Shown: positions 1 to 9,776, counted from the first letter of the stretch. The stretch: 64,000 bases of DNA from Carboxylicivirga sp. M1479 (GCF_007097485.1 NZ_VKDE01000006.1:1-64000), one strand, 5' to 3'. The notes: generated from the letters alone by a model not told the origin. Program-made: numbers and translations.

Positions 1-131
1 ATGAAACTGACTTCAAACGCTAAGCACACAGGACTATTGCCTCGAGCATGAACATGAAAATTTAACTTCTTGGCGTTTACAACTTATTTTGAAACAAACT
101 CTATGTCAGAGAATAACAAAATTATAAACAC

Positions 132-896
132 ATGAAAATAATTTCGTGGAATGTAAATGGCGTCCGAGCAGTGATGAAGAAGGATTTTATGGAATCGTTC
201 AAATCTATGGGGGCTGATATACTTTGTTTGCAAGAAACAAAAGCGCAAGACGATCAGGTTGCAGAGGCTTTGGCTGAATTCAACGATTATCATATCTTTT
301 CCAACTCGGCGGTAAAAAAAGGCTATTCAGGCACAGCCATCATCAGCAAAGAGAAACCTTTAAACATTAGTAAAGACATGGGCATTGAGGAGCACGATCA
401 AGAAGGGCGTGTTCTATGTGCCGAATATGAGCAGTTCTTTCTTGTCACTGTTTATGTACCCAATTCGGGTAGTGCACTTAAACGCCTCGACTATCGACAG
501 CAATGGGATAAAGATTTTTATAACTACCTCAAAAAATTAGAAGAGACGAAACCTGTTTTGGTTTGTGGCGATTTTAATGTAGCCCACACTGATATTGATC
601 TGGCTCGTCCTAAACCTAACTACAATAAGTCGGCTGGTTATATGCAAGACGAAATTGATGGCATGGACCGCTTCACTAAAGGTGGATTAAAAGATACTTT
701 CCGCCATTTTTATCCCGAGTTAACAGACAAGTACTCGTGGTGGAGCTATAGAGCTGGAGCACGTGGCAAAAACGTAGGCTGGAGAATCGATTATTTCTTA
801 GCCAGCGATAGTTTTATTCCTCAACTGAAGGATGCTTTTATACATCATGAAATTATGGGATCAGACCATTGTCCTGTGGGAATTGAGCTCAAATAA
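132..896 (+). CDS. xth: Exodeoxyribonuclease III (AP endonuclease)
   Basis: Cuts DNA 5' to abasic sites and has 3'-5' exonuclease activity in base excision repair, in the cytoplasm. The 254-residue product has the usual length of the ExoIII branch of the endonuclease/exonuclease/phosphatase fold. It begins ISWNVNGVRA, has LCLQETK (metal-binding Glu near residue 36), VCGDFNVAHTDID (Asp/Asn active-site pair near 146-148), WRIDYF near 218 and ends with the GSDHCPV motif carrying the catalytic His. It is a single-gene unit closed by a hairpin terminator just after the stop codon. Family assignment is secure; the exact in vivo role is inherited from the family. Confidence 0.95.
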   Translation: MKIISWNVNGVRAVMKKDFMESFKSMGADILCLQETKAQDDQVAEALAEFNDYHIFSNSAVKKGYSGTAIISKEKPLNISKDMGIEEHDQEGRVLCAEYEQFFLVTVYVPNSGSALKRLDYRQQWDKDFYNYLKKLEETKPVLVCGDFNVAHTDIDLARPKPNYNKSAGYMQDEIDGMDRFTKGGLKDTFRHFYPELTDKYSWWSYRAGARGKNVGWRIDYFLASDSFIPQLKDAFIHHEIMGSDHCPVGIELK

Positions 897-903
897 AATA
901 GTA

Positions 904-935
904 AATGCCAATGTTAATTCATTGGCATTTTTTTT
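904..935 (+). terminator. Intrinsic terminator after xth
   Basis: AAATGCCAATG and CATTGGCATTT pair around a 6-nt loop and are followed by a run of T on the plus strand. It lies between two converging genes and reaches the stop codon of the thioesterase gene, so it may also serve that gene, although the minus-strand U tract is weak. Confidence 0.85.
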
Positions 936-1341
936 ATGACTTCCCTTTTGTGATCGCCTCAACTAACTCATTACAAACGGCTAGTTTACCATTTATCAAA
1001 GTGGTCGTCGTCACTATTCCTTTCAAACACAGATGTTCATCGGGTAAACGATAAATATCCTGATAGAACATGTATTTAATTCCTTTGTGTTCAACACGCG
1101 TGCGAACTACAAATTGATCGTTGCTTTTGAGCGGAGACTTATAAGACAGATCAATCCGGGCAACTACAGCAACTATATCTCTTTCGAATAACTCTTTAAA
1201 GTTTATGCCTATTGAATCAAGAAACTCATGGCGAGTATGTTCTAAATAATTCTGATACACTGAATTATTGACTATTCCCTGCAGATCACATTCGTAATCG
1301 CGCACCTTGAATTTTAACTCGTAATCGTATGTTGCAGTCAT
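934..1341 (-). CDS. Acyl-CoA thioesterase, hotdog fold (4-hydroxybenzoyl-CoA thioesterase-like)
   Basis: Probably hydrolyses an acyl-CoA or acyl-ACP thioester in the cytoplasm. The 135-residue protein has the single hotdog domain length of the YbgC/FadM group: an RDYECDLQGIVNNSVYQNYLE segment (residues 14-34) matches the family motif V-x-x-x-D-x-D-x-x-G-H-V-N-N-x-x-Y, followed by the LxHxR-like helix (EHTRHEFL). The usual Asp-x-x-Gly-x-Val-x-Asn active-site pattern is present as DLQGIVNN. Substrate cannot be told from sequence. Converges with xth. Confidence 0.85.
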   Translation of the reverse strand: MTATYDYELKFKVRDYECDLQGIVNNSVYQNYLEHTRHEFLDSIGINFKELFERDIVAVVARIDLSYKSPLKSNDQFVVRTRVEHKGIKYMFYQDIYRLPDEHLCLKGIVTTTTLINGKLAVCNELVEAITKGKS

Positions 1342-1371
1342 TATTTGTAAGTTTACTGCGAAAGTAAAAAT

Positions 1372-1561
1372 AAAAAAGGTGGCTTAAAAGCCACCTTTAC
1401 ATTAATCATCTCGGAAAATTCTAACCTTTAGCCTTTGAGATTAATGAATGATAACATCGATACACGTTTGTAAAACACATTATCATAGGACAGATGATTT
1501 GGGGTATGTTTTGATGTGTAATGTGAGTGAGAATTTGAAAAGAACCTGCCGTTGCAGGCTC
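1372..1561 (-). ncRNA. Candidate small RNA 1 (about 190 nt, own promoter box and terminator)
   Basis: No open reading frame fits here. Read on the minus strand, a perfect Bacteroidota -7 box TATATTTG (1567-1574) is followed at the expected start by a stable hairpin, GAGCCTGC-AACG-GCAGGTTC (1541-1562). The body continues for about 140 nt, then a second stem CATTAATC..GATTAATG encloses the element AGGTTAGAATTTT, directly followed by a terminator hairpin (AAAGGTGGCTT/AAGCCACCTTT, 1375-1398) with U6. The -33 box is not clear. The same 13-nt element sits in the same place above the terminator of the candidate RNA at 36.9 kb, which supports both being real RNA genes of one family. Function unknown; not matched to a family I can name. 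Confidence 0.55.
1375..1398 (-). terminator. Terminator of candidate small RNA 1
   Basis: AAAGGTGGCTT pairs with AAGCCACCTTT and is followed by U6 on the minus strand. It points away from the divergent thioesterase gene start, so it ends a transcript coming from 1.4-1.6 kb, not the protease gene, whose stop is 570 bp upstream. Confidence 0.8.
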
Positions 1562-1639
1562 TATTTCAAATATAAATCCAAATCACACACTAATTTTTTT
1601 ATCGTTTTTTTTAATATTACTCCGTAGCGCTAAACGCTG

Positions 1640-1965
1640 TCTACATATTATTGATGCATAGCTGTACACAAACCCTGTACGAAGAAGTGATTTTTTTTCA
1701 ATATTTTTTAAAACAACCCATAACACACTACACTGCAATCACTTAGGCACAACACAGTAATTATCATCATTGAATCACTTCTGATTAAGACACGCGCATT
1801 CTTACAAACAAGTGGCAGTAAGAAAAAAGATAAAGATGACATTCTTCCAGAACGGATTATACACCATTATAACTCTGTACATAGATTTATGCGAAACAAG
1901 TTTTGTATCCATTCTACGTATAACGAAAAGTATTAGAAGTATACCACATACAGCAGATCAGAATT
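1640..1965. other. Non-coding stretch between small RNA 1 and the M43 protease
   Basis: About 325 bp of AT-rich DNA without an open reading frame, convincing hairpin terminator or recognisable repeat. I see nothing assignable in it. Confidence 0.5.
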
Positions 1966-3132
1966 CTAACTTCTTTTAATAAAAATTTTTCTTGTTATAT
2001 GATGCCCTTTGTGAGTAATTCTAAGGAAATATATACCTGGAATAGAATATTGCATGGTTGAACATGTACAATCCTTTACCTTATTTCCAAGCACATCAAA
2101 AAGTTCGGCTCTAAAACCTTCAATACCACTTATATTAATAATGCCATTTGATGGGTTTGGATAAACATTTAAAGCCGTCTCAAGTTCGTCCTGTAATCCA
2201 ACATAAGCATCTTCATATACTCCGGCAAACTTTAGGTTTGACTCGGACCAAAGGTTTGATCGATAATCATGTTCCAGCCAATAATGCATGTAATCAACCT
2301 GCCCTTTTGTAAACATAGATGTACAGCCTGAGTAATCCATAAAGTTTTCAGTATTTACCAAACCATCATTACATAAGTCACCTTTTTTACATTCCCACGT
2401 AAAACACTGCGTTTCAGGAGTATCATCAATACCGTCATCTCCGCAATAATCGTAACTACTACCAAATACATGAGACAATCCTAAATAATGCCCCACTTCA
2501 TGTGTAAAAACGTTATCACTAGAACTTCCGTATAAGTATTTATAATTATAAACTATACCAGCCATTTTACCTCCCTCGTCTGTATTGGGGAGATATGCCC
2601 AACCAGTTCCATTCCCTGAACCATTGACATTGTTGGTAACCCATACCTGAAGATACCTTTGTATTCCAGAATAGTCGGATCCCATGTTCCAGTTAACTTC
2701 CTTTTTTAACGTTAAATTACTACCAGGGTTATCGCCAGGCAAGGCTTGCCTATGGTAAGTTATACCATTGGTACTATTACCAGAGGGATCTTTTTTAGCT
2801 AAATGAAAAATGATTTTACTATCCTGTAGCAAGTGTTTAAATTCTTCTTGTACCTGAGCAATTAAAACATTCTTTGCAGCAAAATTCCTATTGAGTAACT
2901 CGATAACTTTCTTCGCTGTTTCGTAATTCAATCGTTGTTCTGGATTGTGAGCATCAAAAACATGAAAAACAATAGGTATGTGATATTCCTTCCCTCCTGT
3001 TTTTAATGTCTTTAATGATTCAAATGGCACAACATGAACCTCTGAACAACTACATACGACTTCAGGTCGAGCGTCCTGAGAAAAAACACTTATTGAAATA
3101 AAAGCAAATACTATTATTAATACTATTCTCAT
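1966..3132 (-). CDS. Secreted M43-family zinc metalloprotease with type IX secretion C-terminal domain
   Basis: Extracellular or surface protease of the pappalysin/cytophagalysin group. The zinc-binding motif HEVGHYLGLSH is at residues 211-221 counted from the start chosen here (His211, Glu212, His215, His221), with the met-turn region NFMDYSGC further on. The N-terminus is a signal peptide ending SVFSQ. The last 75 residues (VYPNPSNGIINISG to the end) are a type A T9SS sorting domain. An upstream in-frame ATG at 3171 would place a perfect hairpin (3148-3169) inside the coding region and precede the signal peptide, so the start at 3132 is preferred. It lies downstream of a SusC/SusD pair on the same strand, so it may supply peptides to that uptake system. 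Confidence 0.9.
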   Translation of the reverse strand: MRIVLIIVFAFISISVFSQDARPEVVCSCSEVHVVPFESLKTLKTGGKEYHIPIVFHVFDAHNPEQRLNYETAKKVIELLNRNFAAKNVLIAQVQEEFKHLLQDSKIIFHLAKKDPSGNSTNGITYHRQALPGDNPGSNLTLKKEVNWNMGSDYSGIQRYLQVWVTNNVNGSGNGTGWAYLPNTDEGGKMAGIVYNYKYLYGSSSDNVFTHEVGHYLGLSHVFGSSYDYCGDDGIDDTPETQCFTWECKKGDLCNDGLVNTENFMDYSGCTSMFTKGQVDYMHYWLEHDYRSNLWSESNLKFAGVYEDAYVGLQDELETALNVYPNPSNGIINISGIEGFRAELFDVLGNKVKDCTCSTMQYSIPGIYFLRITHKGHHITRKIFIKRS

Positions 3133-3147
3133 AGCAGCGAAATTTAT

Positions 3148-3169
3148 GGGCAGTAATAAATTACTGCCC
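3148..3169 (-). terminator. Hairpin between susD and the M43 protease
   Basis: GGGCAGTAA pairs perfectly with TTACTGCCC around TAAA. The following minus-strand sequence has only a short U-rich stretch, so it may be a partial terminator that lowers protease expression relative to the SusCD genes, or a processing site. Confidence 0.55.
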
Positions 3170-3223
3170 ATTATTGATATTGTTGCTCATTCAATGATAA
3201 TGAACTAAATACTATTGTAATTT

Positions 3224-4636
3224 TTAATAGCCACCCGTTTGACCCATATTTTCATTATTCCTCATCTCGTATTCACTTATTGGGTAAGCAAATGATTTAT
3301 CGGGATAAGTAACTAATGGCTTTTGTGGTATTTCGGGGCGATCGATATCCTTAGCATAACGAGCCAAATCAAATAATCTTAAACCCTCGAAAGCAAACTC
3401 AAGCTGTCGTTCATTCAAAATAATATCTGTATTAATCGACGTTAATAAAGAAGCAGCTCTATTTTGTCTAATAACATTGATATCATTAAGCGGAGTATCT
3501 CCGATGCTTGTTGAAGCTTGTAAATTAGCTTCAGCTCTGATTAAGTACATTTCAGAGAAACGGATTACTTTTGTATTATTAACATTCACATTTCCTCCCT
3601 CTCCGGGATATTTGTAAATACTATAACCATCAGCTCCATTGTCTTTGATTACACTTCGACGAACATCTCCAGCTTCATATAAACCTAACAAACCAATAGG
3701 TACTCCTAAATCCTGATATTCAAGATAAATACCACCAATCGACTCACTTCTGCCAGGGAAGTTACTATCGCTGAGTTCCATATTAATCTCAAATATACTT
3801 TCAGAACCATTTTCTTTTTTTAACGACCAATAATTTGTGTAGTTATCAACATTCAGAATTTTATATCTGTTTGATTTAATTACTTCATCAGCCATTTTTG
3901 CAGCCAAAGCCCAATCTTCTTTATAAAGAGCCACGCGTGCTAATATTGCAGTAGCCGTAGTTTTTGAAATGTATACGCACCCTTTTGTGTTCTCCAAAAG
4001 ACCAATAGCATCCTGAAGATCTTTGATGATAAAGTCATATACCTCTTTAACAGTATTTCGTGATGGCTCTTCAATGGCGCTATCGAACTTATAGGGAACA
4101 CCTTGATGACCTCCTGCTGCATTGGCATCTGGTTCAAGGCTCGCATCGTTGAATGTGTAGTGCTGACTAAAGAAATTAACCAAGTTAAAGTGCATTAAAG
4201 CTCTAATAGTAAGCGCTTCACCTTTTAAATTATCAATGGATGATTGCGGTGCATTTTCTTTATCAAAACTATCTCCATCGATGGCGTTAATGACATTATT
4301 GGCTGATGTAATAGCTTTGTAAGATTCGCTCCACAAACCAGATGCAGTAGCCGTTGGAAAGAAAGTCATGTTCAATTCATCCGAATAACGATCAGTTTCA
4401 GCAGCCGTGTTTCTAATTAAATCATCACCTTTACATGATCCTGATATTGGAATAAAGCCTCCGTATAAATCCGTTCTCATTAAGTATACATATAGGCCGG
4501 TTGTACTACTTTCTAGTTTTGAATAAGAAGATAACGCCTGATCTTTATCCAAGTCACCAAACGGATTTCTATCGATAAAATCCTCTGAGCATCCAAATAG
4601 GAATACAATTAATGTTATATATAATATATTTTTCAT
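3224..4636 (-). CDS. SusD/RagB-family surface lipoprotein
   Basis: Substrate-binding lipoprotein that caps a SusC TonB-dependent channel in the outer membrane. 470 residues, normal for the family. Signal peptide with lipobox LFGC (Cys16) followed by SEDFIDRNPFGDL, typical of SusD. TPR-like helical half (LKGEALTIRALMHFNLVNFFSQHY near 135) and the C-terminal RQLEFAFEGLRLFDLARYAKD motif common to RagB/SusD proteins. Directly follows its SusC gene with a 17-bp gap, so the two are co-transcribed. The substrate cannot be read from sequence; no glycoside hydrolase is nearby, and the adjacent secreted protease hints at peptides or glycopeptides. Confidence 0.93.
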   Translation of the reverse strand: MKNILYITLIVFLFGCSEDFIDRNPFGDLDKDQALSSYSKLESSTTGLYVYLMRTDLYGGFIPISGSCKGDDLIRNTAAETDRYSDELNMTFFPTATASGLWSESYKAITSANNVINAIDGDSFDKENAPQSSIDNLKGEALTIRALMHFNLVNFFSQHYTFNDASLEPDANAAGGHQGVPYKFDSAIEEPSRNTVKEVYDFIIKDLQDAIGLLENTKGCVYISKTTATAILARVALYKEDWALAAKMADEVIKSNRYKILNVDNYTNYWSLKKENGSESIFEINMELSDSNFPGRSESIGGIYLEYQDLGVPIGLLGLYEAGDVRRSVIKDNGADGYSIYKYPGEGGNVNVNNTKVIRFSEMYLIRAEANLQASTSIGDTPLNDINVIRQNRAASLLTSINTDIILNERQLEFAFEGLRLFDLARYAKDIDRPEIPQKPLVTYPDKSFAYPISEYEMRNNENMGQTGGY

Positions 4637-4653
4637 CTTTTTTTAATATTGAA

Positions 4654-7600
4654 TTAAAAGTCTAAGTTAACTCCGAAAATAAATGTACGAGAGTTTGGTA
4701 CGGCATTATAAGAATAACCATTGACACCAACCTCAGGATCTAATCCAGTTACGTTTGACCATGTAATTAAGTTGGTTGCTTGGCAATAAATATGCGCATT
4801 TTGAATAAAGGCTTTTTCAACCCAAGTCTTAGGAAGTGAATATCCTAATTTTATGGTTTTAAGTCTTAAATACGAACCATCTTCAAGCCAACGTGTACTG
4901 ATCCATTCGTTACTTTGCGTATTGTTATACGCTATTGGTTTTGGAACATCAGTTATTTGACCAGGCGTTGTCCAGAAATTATTAGCAACATAAGCTGTTA
5001 CAGGACCCGAGCCATTAGGTTTAACATCACTTCCATCGTGCTCGCGGTAAACGCGCTCAGAAAACATAACTTCATTACCTGAAACACCGTAAAACATAAA
5101 GCTAAATTCAATACCTTTAAAACTAAGAGTATTAGTCATACTACCATAAATATCAGGCTCAGGACTTCCAACATAGTCTCTAGCTGCTTGGTCATAGTCT
5201 TCTGTTTTACCACCGTCTTCGTCATACCATAGTGCCATACCATTATCTGGGTTAACACCGGCGTATTTATACAGATTCCATTCGGTGAATTTACCACCTA
5301 CACGTCTTTTTTGGAATGATCCATTACTCATTTCTTCCATACCGTCACCTAAGGAGATAATTTCACTTGATGGTAAAGTAAAGTTGATATCAGTTGTCCA
5401 CTGGAAGTTTCTACCTTTAACATTCTGACTACTTAAAGCTACTTCTAATCCTTTGTTTAAGATTTCTCCACTATTAACTAGGATAGAAGATTGACCAGAT
5501 GTTTGTGATATTTCTTGATTAATTAACAGCTGATTATTGTTGCGAATATAATATTCAACTGTACCAGTAAATCGACTAAAAAGACCGAAATCAACACCAA
5601 CATTGGTCGTTTGTGCACTTTCCCAAGTTAAATCAGCATTTTCAATTTGCGATGGGTACAACGCTAAATTAGAGTTATACTTGTCAGCCTGGTATAACCC
5701 TTTACTAGCATAACTGTCAATACCACTGTTACCTGTTTCACCATATGAAGCTCTTATCTTTAAGTTATTAACCCACGAAACATCAAAGAAATCTTCATTT
5801 GACAAAGTATAACCTAATGAGAATGACGAGAAAGTTGCCCATTTGTTATTCGCTCCAAACTTACTACTCGCATCACGACGTATACTTGCACCAAAGTAGT
5901 ATTTACTATTATAACTATAAGAAGCATTAGTAAAATAAGAGATACCTGCATTTTCAATTCTAGATCCACCAACTTCTTGATCTGAAGATGTACCGTCTAA
6001 GTATGGTATATCAGGATCAATATTGGCCCCTCCTGCATAAATCCACCAGTTATTGTACTCTCTGGCTTCTTGACCAAGTAATACATTTAAACTGTGGGAA
6101 CCATTGAATATTTTATTATATGTAAGGGTATTACTAATATTCCATTTGTAATACTTATTGTTTATAGCATAATAACCACCTCCCCAACTCTGTGCATTAG
6201 CGGCTGCTGGGTCAAAGTATTGATCATCATCTACGTCTTTCCAATCCAAACCAAAGGTACTTTTAGCCTTTAAGTTTTTTGTAATTGCAAGCTCAACAAA
6301 AGTTGAATTAACAATACTTACTGTACGGTTCTGCATTGAATTTAGGTCAATAATTTGTAAGGCATTATAATTACCATTAGACCCACCTAAATCTTGATTA
6401 TACTCTCCATCTTCAGTATGAGATTCATAAAACGGCAATGTCCAGAAAGAAGCAGCAACAGGGTTTGCCCAAGCCCAACCATCACTAACATAATCCTGCT
6501 TACTTCTACTTACCTGCAGATTATTACCAATTTTAATGTACTTATTAATTTCATGGTTTAAATTAACACGTCCACTAAAACGATCAAATGCTGTACCAAC
6601 CACAGTTCCTTCTTGACTTAAGTAGCCGGCACTAACAAAGAAGTTAGTTTTCTCATCTCCACCACTAATGTTGACATTATAATTATCATACGCACCTGTT
6701 TGAGTATAAGCATCCCACCAGTCAAAATCAGTATCTGCCAATGAGTTTGGAAAATATAATCCTGAATCTACCAATGGATCATACCAGTCAGCGTAGTTTC
6801 CTTCGGGATCAAATAATTCGCCAGCATTACGTGAAGCAGCTTGGAAATAGTTTACTAAGTCAGCACTATTAGCATTTTCGTTTTCTACATTGGTAAGTGT
6901 TGAAACACCTTTTTCAACGTTGACGCTAACTTTCGTTTTACCTTTTTTACCACTTTTTGTAGTAATAATTATAACACCATTACTTGCTCGAGATCCATAA
7001 ATAGCTGTTGCTGCAGCATCTTTCATTATAGTAACATTTTCAATATCATTACTATTCATGCTACTTAAAAAGTTAGACCGACTACCATCAGCCCAATCAC
7101 CTACTCTACCTGTTAAAACTGGCACGCCATCAACAATATACAAAGGTGAATTTGATGCATTTATACTGCCACTACCGCGAATTACAACTTCAGCGTAACT
7201 TCCAGGGTTACCCACTGCACTACTTACAACAACACCTGCTGTGTTACCCTGCAATGCTTTATCAAAACTCGTCGCTGATACTTTTTGCAAATCACTGCCT
7301 TTCACCGTAGAAACAGAGCTAGTCAATGCTTCTCGTCTTTGAACCCCATAACCAACAACTACAACATCATCTAACTGCTCTGAGTCAGAAACCAATGTGA
7401 TATTAATATCACTGCGTCCGGCAGCATTAATTTCCTGTGTTTTAAAACCAATGTATGAATAAACAATTATCGCCTCAGCATCCGAAATAGCAAGAGAGTA
7501 TTTACCATCTATACCAGTAATAACACCGTTAGTTGGTGCTGATTTTTCAAAAACGTTAACCCCAGGTAATGGTTCTCCTAAATCATCAGTAATAACACCA

Positions 7601-8007
7601 CTTACACGAATTGATTCCTGACCAATACTTGTTGCTGTGTTTTTCTTATGTACAAAAATAAGATTGTCGTCTAATACTTTATATAGATATGGAAGTCCTT
7701 TAAGCGCCTCATCTAAAACATCATATACATCTGCATTAGAAACTTTTACTGATGTAGTTGTTGATGCATCAACTTCATCATTATTAAAGAAAAACTTATA
7801 ATCACTGTTTTTCTCGACTTCTTCAAAAACTTCCGATAATACAATCTTATTTGACGAAATTGTTATGTTCTTTTTTTGAGAAAATCCAACTGCAGACACT
7901 TGCAAGAGGCCAATTAGTGACAGAACAAACGTAAGTCTCATAATTAGAAAAATTTTTTGTATGCTTTTCTTATCAAAAAAGGCATACCGATCCGAATTTA
8001 ATTTCAT
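4654..8007 (-). CDS. SusC/RagA-family TonB-dependent outer-membrane transporter with STN domain
   Basis: Outer-membrane channel driven by TonB. 1117 residues: signal peptide to about residue 44, an STN domain (about 50-120, VFEEVEKNSDYKFFFNNDEV) of the type that signals to a FecR anti-sigma factor, a carboxypeptidase-D-like domain (SGVITDDLGEPLPGVNVFEK, about 135-210), the SusC TonB box region DDVVVVGYG, a plug (LYIVDGVPV, SRASNGVIIITTKSGKKG) and a C-terminal barrel ending in an aromatic residue (GVNLDF). The STN domain fits the ECF sigma and FecR genes just upstream: substrate binding would relieve FecR and switch on the locus. Partner SusD is immediately downstream. Confidence 0.95.
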   Translation of the reverse strand: MKLNSDRYAFFDKKSIQKIFLIMRLTFVLSLIGLLQVSAVGFSQKKNITISSNKIVLSEVFEEVEKNSDYKFFFNNDEVDASTTTSVKVSNADVYDVLDEALKGLPYLYKVLDDNLIFVHKKNTATSIGQESIRVSGVITDDLGEPLPGVNVFEKSAPTNGVITGIDGKYSLAISDAEAIIVYSYIGFKTQEINAAGRSDINITLVSDSEQLDDVVVVGYGVQRREALTSSVSTVKGSDLQKVSATSFDKALQGNTAGVVVSSAVGNPGSYAEVVIRGSGSINASNSPLYIVDGVPVLTGRVGDWADGSRSNFLSSMNSNDIENVTIMKDAAATAIYGSRASNGVIIITTKSGKKGKTKVSVNVEKGVSTLTNVENENANSADLVNYFQAASRNAGELFDPEGNYADWYDPLVDSGLYFPNSLADTDFDWWDAYTQTGAYDNYNVNISGGDEKTNFFVSAGYLSQEGTVVGTAFDRFSGRVNLNHEINKYIKIGNNLQVSRSKQDYVSDGWAWANPVAASFWTLPFYESHTEDGEYNQDLGGSNGNYNALQIIDLNSMQNRTVSIVNSTFVELAITKNLKAKSTFGLDWKDVDDDQYFDPAAANAQSWGGGYYAINNKYYKWNISNTLTYNKIFNGSHSLNVLLGQEAREYNNWWIYAGGANIDPDIPYLDGTSSDQEVGGSRIENAGISYFTNASYSYNSKYYFGASIRRDASSKFGANNKWATFSSFSLGYTLSNEDFFDVSWVNNLKIRASYGETGNSGIDSYASKGLYQADKYNSNLALYPSQIENADLTWESAQTTNVGVDFGLFSRFTGTVEYYIRNNNQLLINQEISQTSGQSSILVNSGEILNKGLEVALSSQNVKGRNFQWTTDINFTLPSSEIISLGDGMEEMSNGSFQKRRVGGKFTEWNLYKYAGVNPDNGMALWYDEDGGKTEDYDQAARDYVGSPEPDIYGSMTNTLSFKGIEFSFMFYGVSGNEVMFSERVYREHDGSDVKPNGSGPVTAYVANNFWTTPGQITDVPKPIAYNNTQSNEWISTRWLEDGSYLRLKTIKLGYSLPKTWVEKAFIQNAHIYCQATNLITWSNVTGLDPEVGVNGYSYNAVPNSRTFIFGVNLDF

Positions 8008-8056
8008 AAATTTGTAATGTTTAGGTTTTACTTAAACTGTATTTAACTATAATAAT

Positions 8057-8091
8057 AACCGGAAAATGTGGCAGCATTATCCGGTTTTTTT
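8057..8091 (-). promoter_or_regulatory. Hairpin between fecR and susC (possible attenuator)
   Basis: AACCGG(A)AAATG and CATT(A)TCCGG pair with one internal mismatch around a 6-nt loop. The T run is on the plus-strand side, so this is not a strong minus-strand terminator; it sits where the transcript from fecR would enter susC. The second sigma/FecR/SusC locus in this window also has hairpins at the same place. Confidence 0.5.
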
Positions 8092-8116
8092 ATTCCATAT
8101 TTCCTATCATACTATA

Positions 8117-9097
8117 TTAATTAGCTGTGATGACAATGACATTTTGCTCACTTTTATATCGAATACCGTTTGACATGACCATAATATCTAAGACATCTTC
8201 TACACTTTCATTTTCTATCACACCAGTAAATCTTAAATCTGATACTTCATCAGAAACCTCAATTGACAAACCATACCAAGTTTCCAAACGCTTTTTTAAT
8301 GTTAATAATGATTCATTTTTAAACACCAGTTGCCCTTTTGTTACTGCAGTGTAAACAGACATATCAACCTCTTCTTGCACTTTTAACACTTGTTTTTCTT
8401 TGTCATAAACAGATTTCTGCCCTGGCTTTAATAAACATTGAGAATTCACATCATTAATATCAACCTGCACTTTTCCCTCTTCTAGTATTGTTTCAATCAC
8501 TGGATAACTGGAGCGTGCCAGCAAATTAAACCGGGTGCCCAATACTCGCACATTATGTTGCCCCGTTTTTACAACAAAAGGCATTTGTTTATTGTGTGAA
8601 ACATCAAAAAAAGCTTCTCCATTGAGCGATATTTCTCGATTGCCTTTATTATAATCAGAATTGAATGTTAATTTAGTTTCTGCAGCAAGCCATACTTGGG
8701 TGCTATCGAGTAAATATATCATTTGGCGCTCGCCTTTGCCTGTTTGATAGCTATAGTATTTAAGATCTGGCTCATTAATGGTTGTAATTAATTTGCCAAT
8801 ATAAAGCATAACGACAAGGGAAGCTGCAACGCCAACCCATTTTACCCAAGACGATATTTCAAAGAGTTTCTTATGACCATCCTCAGCTATTTGTTGTTTA
8901 AACTTATCGAATGCCAGAGAAGAGTCAAAGTCTTGTGGATGACTCACATTCCATATATCCCTTATTTCAACAAACCGCTTTTTAAGAGTAGCATCAGACT
9001 CCATGCTAGCTTTTAAATCCTGCAGTTCAGTAACACTTGCCTCTCCGGATAAGTATTTAAAAATTAAAAGATCTATATCTGAATTATTAGTCATCAA
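8117..9097 (-). CDS. FecR-family anti-sigma factor
   Basis: Inner-membrane regulator that holds the neighbouring ECF sigma factor and receives a signal from the STN domain of the SusC protein. 326 residues: cytoplasmic N-terminal part (about 1-83), one membrane helix (WVKWVGVAASLVVMLYIGKL, about 84-104), periplasmic FecR domain (about 115-220, with GEAFFDVSH and VLGTRFNL), and a C-terminal DUF4974/STN-like region (KNESLLTLKKRLETWYGLSI). Gene order sigma-fecR-susC-susD is the standard one in Bacteroidota. Confidence 0.93.
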   Translation of the reverse strand: MMTNNSDIDLLIFKYLSGEASVTELQDLKASMESDATLKKRFVEIRDIWNVSHPQDFDSSLAFDKFKQQIAEDGHKKLFEISSWVKWVGVAASLVVMLYIGKLITTINEPDLKYYSYQTGKGERQMIYLLDSTQVWLAAETKLTFNSDYNKGNREISLNGEAFFDVSHNKQMPFVVKTGQHNVRVLGTRFNLLARSSYPVIETILEEGKVQVDINDVNSQCLLKPGQKSVYDKEKQVLKVQEEVDMSVYTAVTKGQLVFKNESLLTLKKRLETWYGLSIEVSDEVSDLRFTGVIENESVEDVLDIMVMSNGIRYKSEQNVIVITAN

Positions 9098-9176
9098 TGG
9101 TATTGTTTAGTTATAAGATGCACAAAAGCGGAAATACCCTGTATGGTTTTCATCTTTTTTTTATTTTTTTTAAAAT

Positions 9177-9776
9177 TTATAGGAATGTACTTAATATGAT
9201 ACTGACTAAAACAGGGCAATACTCATCCAATTCTGAGCGTAAAAATGATAAAGAACGCGTCATGTGCATTTCCACTGTCTTCACTGACACATCAAGAAGT
9301 TCAGCAACCTCTTTATTCTTTAAGCCCTGATAACGTTTGAGTGTAAATATTCTTTTAGCTTGTTCTGGAAGTTTATCTACAGCAGCTTTTATAGCTTCAT
9401 CTAGCTCTTGTACGATTAAACTATCTCTTTCATAAAAGTCATCGAGAATACGGATGTTATTTTCATCTTCAAATTGATCCTGAATAATGGTATCTCTCTT
9501 GAGTTCACTTGATTGCTGCCTAAGAAAGTACATGCAATTATTATACACGGCCTGAAACAGATATCCTTGAAGAGAAGAAGTAATTTGAATATCACCCCTT
9601 TGCCACATCTTATAAAATGTATCGGATACAATATCTTCCACTATATCCTTACGTTCAACATAACGCAAAGCATAGGCACACAAGCGAGAATAATAAGTAC
9701 TAAATAAATACTCATATACCTCCTCACGCTTCTCAATATTGCCGCTATTGACCTGAAGCTCAGTTATTTGATCCAC
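9177..9776 (-). CDS. ECF RNA polymerase sigma factor (SusC/FecR-associated)
   Basis: 199 residues with region 2 (YLFSTYYSRLCAYALRYV, DIVSDTFYKMWQR) and region 4 (LPEQAKRIFTLKRYQGLKNKEVAELLDVSVKTVEMHMTRS), the helix-turn-helix that recognises the -35 element. It belongs to the Bacteroidota expansion of sigma-70 factors paired with FecR. It is the first gene of the minus-strand locus, 79 bp ahead of fecR, and likely directs transcription of susC/susD downstream. Confidence 0.94.
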   Translation of the reverse strand: MDQITELQVNSGNIEKREEVYEYLFSTYYSRLCAYALRYVERKDIVEDIVSDTFYKMWQRGDIQITSSLQGYLFQAVYNNCMYFLRQQSSELKRDTIIQDQFEDENNIRILDDFYERDSLIVQELDEAIKAAVDKLPEQAKRIFTLKRYQGLKNKEVAELLDVSVKTVEMHMTRSLSFLRSELDEYCPVLVSIILSTFL

